A stretch of DNA of 6,290 nt from Anaerolineae bacterium (GTDB lineage: Bacteria > Chloroflexota > Anaerolineae > JACIWP01). The notes beneath the pieces were generated by a model. It did not search any database and was not told the origin of the DNA. It was given only the letters and a program-made list of their open reading frames with translations. A program made the position numbers and the translations under genes. Where the stretch lies: positions 1 to 6,290 of the forward strand of contig JACIWP010000189.1 of the NCBI GenBank assembly GCA_014360855.1, in the 5' to 3' direction. Position 1 is the first letter of the stretch, and every line of letters starts with the position of its first letter. This document shows positions 1-5,462 of this stretch, one piece after another.

Positions 1-781
1 ACAGCGGGCGCTGGGGTCGTGCGCCCAACCTGTCCAGCGCTTCCCAGCGCGGCCCCTGGAAAATCTGCAGGAAGCGTTCGTACACCAGCCGGGCGGCGGA
101 GATGCCGGCCTTGCCGGCCAGTTCCGCTTTTCCCAGGCGCTCCAGCTCCGCGTCCACCAGGGTATCGAGCTGGCTGACGAAGAAAGAGGCCACCGAGGCG
201 ACGCGGTGCAGGTCCTGGCCGGCCCTGGCGCGCCCCTCCATGCCGCGCAGAAAGGCTTCTGCCACTGCGGCGTACTGCTCCACGGAAAAGATAAGGGTGA
301 CGTTGACGTTCACCCCCTCCCGGATGAGCGTCTCAATGGCCGGCAGGCCTTCCGGCGTGGCCGGCACCTTGATCATCACGTTCGGCCGGCCAAGGAGGGA
401 GAAAAGCCGGCGCGCCTCCGCGATGGTGCCGGCGGTATCATGGGCCAGGGTCGGGCTGACCTCCAGGCTGACATAGCCGTCCAGCCCATCGGTGGACTGA
501 TACACGGGCAGAAGCAGGTCTGCGGCCTGGGCAATATCTTCGACGAACAATTCCTCGGCGACGCTCTGGACCGGTTTGCCGGCGTTGAGCCGAGCGCGGA
601 TGGCGTCGTCGTAGTCGTTACTGCCGGCGATGGCCTTTTCGAAGATGGTCGGGTTCGAGGTGACGCCGCGCAGGCCCTGGGCGATGAGCGCGGCAAAGTC
701 GCCTGATTGGATAAAGGAGCGGCGGATGTAGTCCAGCCAGATGGACTGACCGAGGTTTGCCAGTTCCTGGAGCTTACTCAT
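1..781 (-). CDS. tal: Transaldolase, C-terminal part beyond the window edge
   Basis: This gene encodes transaldolase, the cytoplasmic enzyme of the non-oxidative pentose phosphate pathway that moves a three-carbon dihydroxyacetone unit from sedoheptulose 7-phosphate to glyceraldehyde 3-phosphate. About 260 residues are visible. The family signature TSNPTIFEKAI lies at residues 41-51. The segment NVMIKVPAT at 134-142 carries the lysine (K138) that forms the Schiff base, and VNVTLIFS follows near 159-166. The start ATG at 781-779 is preceded by AGGGAG with suitable spacing, and a promoter lies just upstream. The reading frame is still open at base 1, so the 3' end is missing. Single-domain enzymes of the long type are roughly 370 residues, so at least 100 residues are absent. 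Some bacteria carry a transaldolase fused to phosphoglucose isomerase, and the window cannot exclude that. The family call is very secure. Confidence 0.95.
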   Translation of the reverse strand, partial: MSKLQELANLGQSIWLDYIRRSFIQSGDFAALIAQGLRGVTSNPTIFEKAIAGSNDYDDAIRARLNAGKPVQSVAEELFVEDIAQAADLLLPVYQSTDGLDGYVSLEVSPTLAHDTAGTIAEARRLFSLLGRPNVMIKVPATPEGLPAIETLIREGVNVNVTLIFSVEQYAAVAEAFLRGMEGRARAGQDLHRVASVASFFVSQLDTLVDAELERLGKAELAGKAGISAARLVYERFLQIFQGPRWEALDRLGARPQRPL

Positions 782-813
782 GGTGCACTCTCCCTGTGAG
801 GCGTATCGCGCAC

Positions 814-842
814 ATAATACTGATGCCGGCGCGAGGACGCAA
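814..842 (-). promoter_or_regulatory. Promoter for the transaldolase gene
   Basis: On the minus strand, TTGCGT (842-837) and TATTAT (819-814) are separated by exactly 17 bases, matching the housekeeping sigma-70 type. Transcription would start near base 807, giving a leader of about 26 bases that contains the AGGGAG ribosome binding site. The elements were found by eye, and the start site is inferred. Confidence 0.6.
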
Positions 843-855
843 GTTGAAGACCTGC

Positions 856-884
856 TTGCATTCTATGAAATTTTGCGATATATT
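856..884 (+). promoter_or_regulatory. Promoter for the small membrane protein gene
   Basis: TTGCAT (856-861) and TATATT (879-884) are separated by 17 bases inside an AT-rich patch that stands out from the GC-rich surroundings. Transcription would start near base 891, about 57 bases before the ATG. The -35 element lies 13 bases from that of the divergent transaldolase promoter, so both genes share one short control region. Confidence 0.6.
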
Positions 885-947
885 ATGTCACGATGGACTG
901 AACCGCGTTCCAGGGCGCGTCCGAACAGCTCTAAAAGGAGGCACAGC

Positions 948-1202
948 ATGTCACAGGAGCATGAATTGGATGAAGCGGTGCGCCGGCGGCTGAACATCGT
1001 CCGCTTCGGCCTGATGGCCATCCCACCCATCGCCTGGGCTATCTCCTTCTCCTTGCCCTTTATCGTGGCGCGCGGGTTAGGCGCGAACTGGATCTCCATG
1101 GCCCTGATCCCCAGCCTGATCCAGACAGCCATCGTGGCGGTCATCTGTGTGATAGTCTGGTTCGTGTACAAAAGCCTGGTGATCCGCGGGGCGCGCCGCT
1201 GA
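948..1202 (+). CDS. Small membrane protein with two transmembrane helices, function unknown
   Basis: This gene encodes an 84-residue protein that I do not recognise. The start ATG at 948 is chosen because AAAAGGAGG (933-941) sits 6 bases upstream. The frame is open further upstream to 780, but that part overlaps the promoter and reads as unstructured, basic sequence. Residues 1-19 are charged and probably cytoplasmic (EHELDEAVRRR). A first hydrophobic helix spans about 21-41 and a second about 50-75. A short loop (RGLGANW) separates them, and the basic end (IRGARR) should lie in the cytoplasm by the positive-inside rule, giving a hairpin with both ends inside. It has its own promoter, a divergent neighbour (transaldolase) and a convergent neighbour (the large secreted protein), so context gives no function. 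The strong ribosome binding site and coherent membrane topology argue that it is real. Confidence 0.8.
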   Translation: MSQEHELDEAVRRRLNIVRFGLMAIPPIAWAISFSLPFIVARGLGANWISMALIPSLIQTAIVAVICVIVWFVYKSLVIRGARR

Positions 1203-1215
1203 TCCCACCTCAGCG
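1197..1215. terminator. Hairpin between convergent genes, possible bidirectional terminator
   Basis: CGCTGA (1197-1202) and TCAGCG (1210-1215) form a perfect 6-base-pair stem with a 7-base loop. The loop is exactly the gap between the two convergent genes, and each arm ends in a stop codon: TGA at 1200-1202 for the plus-strand gene and TGA read from 1212-1210 for the minus-strand gene. After one mismatch, two further G-C pairs are possible. No T-run follows on either strand, so this is not a standard intrinsic terminator. It could slow polymerase or protect 3' ends, or be chance. Confidence 0.35.
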
Positions 1216-4200
1216 CCGGCACAACAGGGGCAGGGTTACCCGCCCACCGCTGATTTCCGCGCGCAGAGCGCTGAAGCTTATACCCAGCGCCTGTCCCCCG
1301 GCCGCGGCTGTGCTCCGCCGGCTTCCTGCCGTGCTGAACCTCAGCCATGCCTCACGTGCCGGCGCACGGGCGCGGAGGTGGAAACGGGCCAGGTCCATGA
1401 GGCTCTCACCCCCACCCGCCCCTCTCTGCGCGGCGATGAAGTCCACCCGGCCGGCGTAGTTGTCCACCCGATTCACCAACACCGTATCCATGCCCTCCAC
1501 CGGCTGAATGCACTCCGCCGGCGCCCCGGCTCCGTCCACAATTTGCAGGACGTTCGGGTCATAGTCCAGATGCACCGCCACGACATCCGGTGAACTGCCG
1601 AAGGCGATCGCCTGCAGGGTCACCGGGACAATGTCGCCGGCGATGGTCTTGGTGTCGGAGGGCAACAGCGATAAGGCGAGCCAATCTCCCCCAGCGGCCG
1701 ACGCCGGTGTCCAGCGCAGGACCAAGAAAGACCCGGGCAGGGCGGCGGCCGGCCCCCCTCGCCCCAGGTTCGGCACCAACAGGTCCCAATCCCCCTGCCC
1801 GACCTCGCCGTCGCGATCCAGATCCGCCGGCGGGTCAAACGCCGGCTCGCCGGAGCGGCTCCCCCAGGCAGCGATGAGACGCGACAGGTCATCGGCCCCG
1901 ATGCGCTGGTCAGCGTTGATATCCCCCCAAACGGGGACGCCGGCATCCCAGCGGTTGCCGCCCGGCTGTAAGCGGAGCGGCGTCATCAGGGCCAGGCTTC
2001 CCGGCACAAAGGCGGTCAGCTCCCACGCGCCGGGCCGCACCTGCAGGGGCAGGAGGGCCTGGCCGGCGACATCGGTCTGTGCGGACGCCAGGGCTTCCAC
2101 CGGCAGTGCCGGCCCGCCGGCCATCGTCACCAGCAGGGGCCTGGGCCAGAGCGTGGGCGGTCCCTGCGTGTCGAACGCCACCGTCAGCGACGCTGTCTCC
2201 TGCGCCGATCGCGGCGCCGGAGTGGGAAAAGCCTGTGCCGCCGTGGAGGGCGCCGGCCGCACCACCAGCGCGCCTTCTACCCGGGTGGTCACAACAGCGT
2301 TGGACGCCAGGGACGCCTGGGGCTGGCCTACGGCAGGGTTGGCGCCCAGGGAGACGGCGATGTCGGGTATATAGTCCACATATCCCGCCAATCCCCACCC
2401 AGCCGGCTGGAGCAGGATATGGTACAGGTCATGGGAGACGAACGCCGCGTCATTGTGCAGTGCTTCCGGCTGTTCCGCGGCGTGCGGATGGTCCTCGACC
2501 GGCAGGGCCTCGCCGGCGAACCCCGCCTCCCGCCCATCCCGCAGGGGATCGCTGACCAGCAGGGCGTCCTCCTCGCAGAGCACGCCGGCGGCGCCCAGAT
2601 AGCGCCCGCCGACGCGGCTCCATTCGCCGGTATACGCATCCCACTGCCAGAAACCGAGCAGTAGCACCACGCCGGCGCCGGTGCGCACCTCCGCCCGCAC
2701 ATCCTCGAACCCGGGAGCCGTAATCCACTCCACCTCGAAAGAGCCGGCCAGCCCGCGCTCCTGCAGGTATTTCTGCAAGGCGTCCAACATATCTTCCGGA
2801 CGGGTGCCCAGGTGCCCATCACCAGAATGCAGGCCATTTGTATCCATGCTGCCGGCCAGGTCCACAATAAATGGAACCGCATTGCGAGGGTCGTGATCGT
2901 CCCAGGCGCCGTAGGCGGTCACCAGCGGGAAGCTGTCCGCCACCGCCGGCGGGGGCTGATCAGCTCCCTCCAGGCGAGAATCCAGCCACCACAGGACATC
3001 CGCCAGCGCCGCCGGCCCGTCATACGCCCACACCTCCGCCGGATACCATATCGCCCAGTCCTCCTGCCGGGCGCTGAAATCCGGCAGGCCGGCCGGCGCG
3101 TAATCTGGCGCGTCGCCGCGCGGACTGCACAGACCAGGGTAAGGGGTGGGGGCCGGCTCGGGGCCCGCCGGCCGCTCCACGCACAGCGAGACGTCGTCCA
3201 GATAGGCACGCGTCGCGCCGGCATTGCCGTCGTTATGCACGCGGAAACGCAGGTACAGGATTTGTCCCCGATACGCGCTCAGGTCCAGGCCGGCCTCCGC
3301 CCAGCCAGAACGGGGCGCCGGCGAGATCTGCTCCAGGATACGGCCGGCGGCATCGGTTGCTTCCAACGTGAACCAGTCATACCCCTCCTCGCTGGCCGGC
3401 CGGGAGAGGAGATACCAGAAGGACAGGCGGGCGCGTACCGCATCGGATGGGATCCGCACCCTTTGCCAGGCGATGCTCTCGGTCGGGCTCTGCTCCATTC
3501 CCAGCCCGCCCAGCAGAAGGCTGAAGAAACCGGAATGCCGCTCCGTCGGCATGACGAACGGGGGGGCATCGCCGGCCAGCGTCCAGCCGGCGGTGAATTC
3601 CTCGAATCCGCCGTTCGTCACCCGCTCCGTACATGGGCCTGGCGTGGAGGTGGGGCCGGGGGTCGGAGCCGGCGTCCCCGCCGGCGGCACCAGCGGGGTC
3701 TGCACCGTCAGCGTCGTCGAAGATGGGGAGGCAAAGGAAGAAAGGCGCAGGCGCAGGTGCAGGACCTCGCCGGCGCGTGCGCTGGCGGCGGCCGATACGG
3801 TCAGCAGGACGGTTTGGGAGCGGCCGGGTTCCAGCGCCGGCAGGTCCCAGGAGTAGCTACTGCCGTGGGGCGCACAGCCATCACTGCAGGAAAGGAAGCG
3901 CGCCTGCGCCGGCAGTTCCGCGGTCAGATGCAGGGCATCTGCCGTGGTCGTGCCGGCGTTCTCGATACGGATGCGGTAGACCAGCGTGCCCCCGGGCGAG
4001 ACGGCTGACGGGTCGGTCTCCACGTGCAGGGCAAGCTCATCCGCCGGCAGGGTCAGCTCCAGCCGCCAGCCGGCCAGCGTCCGCTCGTTCGCCTCGGGAA
4101 AATCGGCGAAGCTGTCCACCAGCAGGCCGTGATTCTCCTCCGGGTGCGCCAGCCAGTCAGCGACCCACGGGGTGATGTCCCATGCCGCGGTGCCTGCGGT

Positions 4201-4683
4201 GCCCAGCACCGCCTGCGCCTGTCCGGGGAGTGCCGGCGGCCGGTTCTTCCATGTGGGCCGGCCGGCCTGCCAGCCGGCGCGCAGTCTGGAGAGATGTGTG
4301 ACCATCGTGGCCAGGCCGCTGTGCTCGGCGATATCGGCCTTGACCACCGCCTTGAGCGGCATTACGCCGGCGGGGAGGCCTCCCAGGTCGAACCACAGCA
4401 GGCCGGCGCGCCGGCCAACGCTGGCGCGGTAGCTCCAGCCAATGGTCATGGCCCCGTCAGCGGCCGGGGCAAAGGACTGGGTCGGACTGCCCTCGGCAAT
4501 GCCGGCCAGGGCGGTGGGGGCGAGGGTAATGGTGACCGTGTCGGCTGTGGCCAGGGCGCGCTGTGCCGGCGGGCGCCACCACAGGCCGGCGCAAAATCCC
4601 CACACCAGCAGGGCAGTGACCAGCACACACAGCATCCAGCGCGGGGCGGCTGTCACGCGGGGATGGGGATGGGATAAGCCCAT
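1210..4683 (-). CDS. Large secreted multidomain protein with inactive-looking C39-like domain, dockerin and cohesin
   Basis: This gene encodes 1157 residues of an extracellular or membrane-anchored protein. In order: basic N-terminus and hydrophobic segment 16-36, with possible signal peptidase sites (A-x-A) near 43-47; a DNRLRE/CBM96-like module at about 48-212 (WKNRPP, DITPWVADW); a DUF11-type beta module at 217-328; a Pro/Thr linker at 330-350; a jelly-roll, carbohydrate-binding-like module at 351-503 (NGGFEE start, flanking C351 and C501); a C39-like peptidase domain at about 516-770; an Ig-like or carboxypeptidase-regulatory-like module at 830-912; a type I dockerin at 920-975 with two calcium loops (D921/N923/D925/D932 and D954/D956/D958/D965); and a cohesin-like domain at about 1003-1150 (LDYDPNVLQIVDG). 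The start at 4683 follows AAAAGGAGG by 5 bases. A longer open frame to 4842 is rejected because it begins upstream of the promoter. The role is probably binding to carbohydrate or protein partners outside the cell; the substrate is unknown. The peptidase-like domain lacks its expected catalytic residues. Confidence 0.85.
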   Translation of the reverse strand: MGLSHPHPRVTAAPRWMLCVLVTALLVWGFCAGLWWRPPAQRALATADTVTITLAPTALAGIAEGSPTQSFAPAADGAMTIGWSYRASVGRRAGLLWFDLGGLPAGVMPLKAVVKADIAEHSGLATMVTHLSRLRAGWQAGRPTWKNRPPALPGQAQAVLGTAGTAAWDITPWVADWLAHPEENHGLLVDSFADFPEANERTLAGWRLELTLPADELALHVETDPSAVSPGGTLVYRIRIENAGTTTADALHLTAELPAQARFLSCSDGCAPHGSSYSWDLPALEPGRSQTVLLTVSAAASARAGEVLHLRLRLSSFASPSSTTLTVQTPLVPPAGTPAPTPGPTSTPGPCTERVTNGGFEEFTAGWTLAGDAPPFVMPTERHSGFFSLLLGGLGMEQSPTESIAWQRVRIPSDAVRARLSFWYLLSRPASEEGYDWFTLEATDAAGRILEQISPAPRSGWAEAGLDLSAYRGQILYLRFRVHNDGNAGATRAYLDDVSLCVERPAGPEPAPTPYPGLCSPRGDAPDYAPAGLPDFSARQEDWAIWYPAEVWAYDGPAALADVLWWLDSRLEGADQPPPAVADSFPLVTAYGAWDDHDPRNAVPFIVDLAGSMDTNGLHSGDGHLGTRPEDMLDALQKYLQERGLAGSFEVEWITAPGFEDVRAEVRTGAGVVLLLGFWQWDAYTGEWSRVGGRYLGAAGVLCEEDALLVSDPLRDGREAGFAGEALPVEDHPHAAEQPEALHNDAAFVSHDLYHILLQPAGWGLAGYVDYIPDIAVSLGANPAVGQPQASLASNAVVTTRVEGALVVRPAPSTAAQAFPTPAPRSAQETASLTVAFDTQGPPTLWPRPLLVTMAGGPALPVEALASAQTDVAGQALLPLQVRPGAWELTAFVPGSLALMTPLRLQPGGNRWDAGVPVWGDINADQRIGADDLSRLIAAWGSRSGEPAFDPPADLDRDGEVGQGDWDLLVPNLGRGGPAAALPGSFLVLRWTPASAAGGDWLALSLLPSDTKTIAGDIVPVTLQAIAFGSSPDVVAVHLDYDPNVLQIVDGAGAPAECIQPVEGMDTVLVNRVDNYAGRVDFIAAQRGAGGGESLMDLARFHLRARAPAREAWLRFSTAGSRRSTAAAGGQALGISFSALRAEISGGRVTLPLLCRR
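1219..1677 (-). other. Cohesin-like domain of the large secreted protein
   Basis: These bases encode residues 1003-1155. The stretch VVAVHLDYDPNVLQIVDG matches the early strands of cohesin and related beta-sandwich domains, which bind dockerins. The later VDFIAAQRG and LARFHLRARA segments fit the following strands. Divergence is considerable, and binding ability cannot be judged from the sequence. Confidence 0.7.
1759..1926 (-). other. Type I dockerin domain of the large secreted protein
   Basis: These bases encode residues 920-975. Two EF-hand-like calcium loops follow the D-x-(N/D)-x-D pattern with an acidic residue at loop position 12: GDINADQRIGADD at 920-932 and ADLDRDGEVGQGD at 953-965. 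Each is followed by the amphipathic segment expected of the dockerin helix (LSRLIAAWG and WDLLVPNLG). The spacing between the two halves is normal, so the domain looks intact. Confidence 0.85.
2374..3138 (-). other. C39-like peptidase domain with substituted catalytic residues
   Basis: These bases encode residues 516-770. The segments LPDFSARQEDW, GPAALADVLWWLDS, YGAWDDHDPRN, LLLGFWQW, SDP and HNDAAFVSHDLY match, from memory, a family of extracellular C39-like cysteine peptidase domains. In active members I expect Cys before Gly-Pro and His after Gly-Gly. Here those positions are D555 (codon GAC, 3021-3019) and R694 (codon CGC, 2604-2602). D712 of SDP is kept. The fold seems complete, so a binding or structural role is more likely than proteolysis. 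Confidence 0.6.
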
Positions 4684-4725
4684 CGAAGCCTCCTTTTTGG
4701 GAAGACTGGCCGACATGCCGGCATT

Positions 4726-4753
4726 ATTATACCACAGGACAGCACAGGGGTAA
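4726..4753 (-). promoter_or_regulatory. Promoter for the large secreted protein gene
   Basis: On the minus strand, a perfect TATAAT (4731-4726) is preceded by TG one base earlier, forming an extended -10 element (TGGTATAAT). The best -35 candidate, TTACCC (4753-4748), is weak and 16 bases away, which is typical of extended -10 promoters. Transcription would start near 4719, leaving a leader of about 36 bases with the AAAAGGAGG ribosome binding site. This position also settles the start codon at 4683, because a possible ATG at 4716 would be almost leaderless. Confidence 0.65.
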
Positions 4754-4754
4754 T

Positions 4755-4783
4755 TTGTCCAAACGAACACTCTATGGTAGGAT
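4755..4783 (+). promoter_or_regulatory. Promoter for the DedA-family gene
   Basis: TTGTCC (4755-4760) and TAGGAT (4778-4783) are separated by 17 bases, each matching four of six consensus positions. TG at 4775-4776 adds an extended -10 feature. Transcription would start near 4790, about 22 bases before the ATG. Its -35 lies one base from the -35 of the divergent promoter. Confidence 0.5.
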
Positions 4784-4811
4784 GCGGGGAAACGGCGTAT
4801 GAGGGAGGTAG

Positions 4812-5462
4812 ATGGAAGCATTCGAGCATCAACTGGTCGCATTCCTGGATACCCTGCTGAACTCCATTGGCTGGGCCGGCGTCGTGGTCATCATGGCGCT
4901 GGAGAGTGCCAATATCCCCATTCCCAGCGAGGTCACCATGCCGTTGGCCGGCTGGATGCTCACCGACAGCATCTGGGAAGCCGCCTGGCACGGCGGCCTG
5001 TTCGGCGCGCTGGGCTGTACCATTGGCTCCGTCATCTCGTACGCGCTGGGCGCCTACGGGGGCCGGCCCCTGCTGGAACGCTACGGCAAGTATATCTTCG
5101 TCCATGAAGAGGACCTGGAGCGCGCCGACCGCTGGTTCGCCCGTTGGGGAGATTGGGCGGCCTTTATCTCCCGCCTCCTGCCCATCGTGCGCACGTTTAT
5201 CTCCTTCCCCGCCGGCGTGGTGAAGATGAACTTTGCCCGCTTCACTGTGCTGACCTTCGTCGGCTCGTTCATATGGTGTGCGGCTCTGGCAGTGGGCGGC
5301 CGGATTTTCGGGGAGAACTGGGAGCAGCTCCGGGCCATTATGCGGCCCTTTGACATCCCCATTGCCATCATCATCCTGGCCGGCATCGGCTGGTACATCT
5401 ACCGCCATGTCGGCCGGCGCAAAAAGCCCGAGCGGGCCGTCACCGAGCCGGACAGCGTTTAA
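4812..5462 (+). CDS. DedA/VTT-family membrane protein
   Basis: This gene encodes a 216-residue inner membrane protein of the DedA (VTT, SNARE-associated) family. Known members move undecaprenyl phosphate or phospholipids across the membrane, or affect cell division, pH tolerance and antimicrobial resistance. Family marks are visible: ESANIPIPSE (31-40), where the acidic residues E31 and E40 fit the conserved acids; the glycine-rich GSVISYALGAYGG (72-84); SRLLPIVRTF (120-129), whose R121 and R127 correspond to the essential arginines of E. coli YqjA and YghB; and PAGVVKMNFARF (133-144). Hydrophobic segments lie near 20-50, 62-82, 117-137, 143-165 and 180-197, and the tail is charged. The start at 4812 follows GAGGGAGG (4801-4808), a rather close spacing. 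Length is normal for the family. It is transcribed alone and converges on the transporter gene. The exact lipid substrate cannot be told. Confidence 0.9.
   Translation: MEAFEHQLVAFLDTLLNSIGWAGVVVIMALESANIPIPSEVTMPLAGWMLTDSIWEAAWHGGLFGALGCTIGSVISYALGAYGGRPLLERYGKYIFVHEEDLERADRWFARWGDWAAFISRLLPIVRTFISFPAGVVKMNFARFTVLTFVGSFIWCAALAVGGRIFGENWEQLRAIMRPFDIPIAIIILAGIGWYIYRHVGRRKKPERAVTEPDSV

Noticed and set aside
206..706. Plus-strand open frames across the transaldolase region
   Set aside because: The minus strand carries intact transaldolase motifs through the same bases, so these are shadows.
780..947. An upstream extension of the small membrane protein gene to an ATG at 780
   Set aside because: The extension would span the promoter at 856-884, adds a low-complexity basic sequence, and ignores the strong ribosome binding site at 933-941.
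2812..4008. A 398-codon open frame on the plus strand inside the large secreted protein gene
   Set aside because: It is antisense to recognisable domains, is extremely rich in Arg and Gly, and has no ribosome binding site that I can see.
4684..4842. An upstream extension of the large secreted protein to 4842
   Set aside because: The extra codons start upstream of the extended -10 promoter and inside the DedA gene, and would place the signal sequence 53 residues further in.
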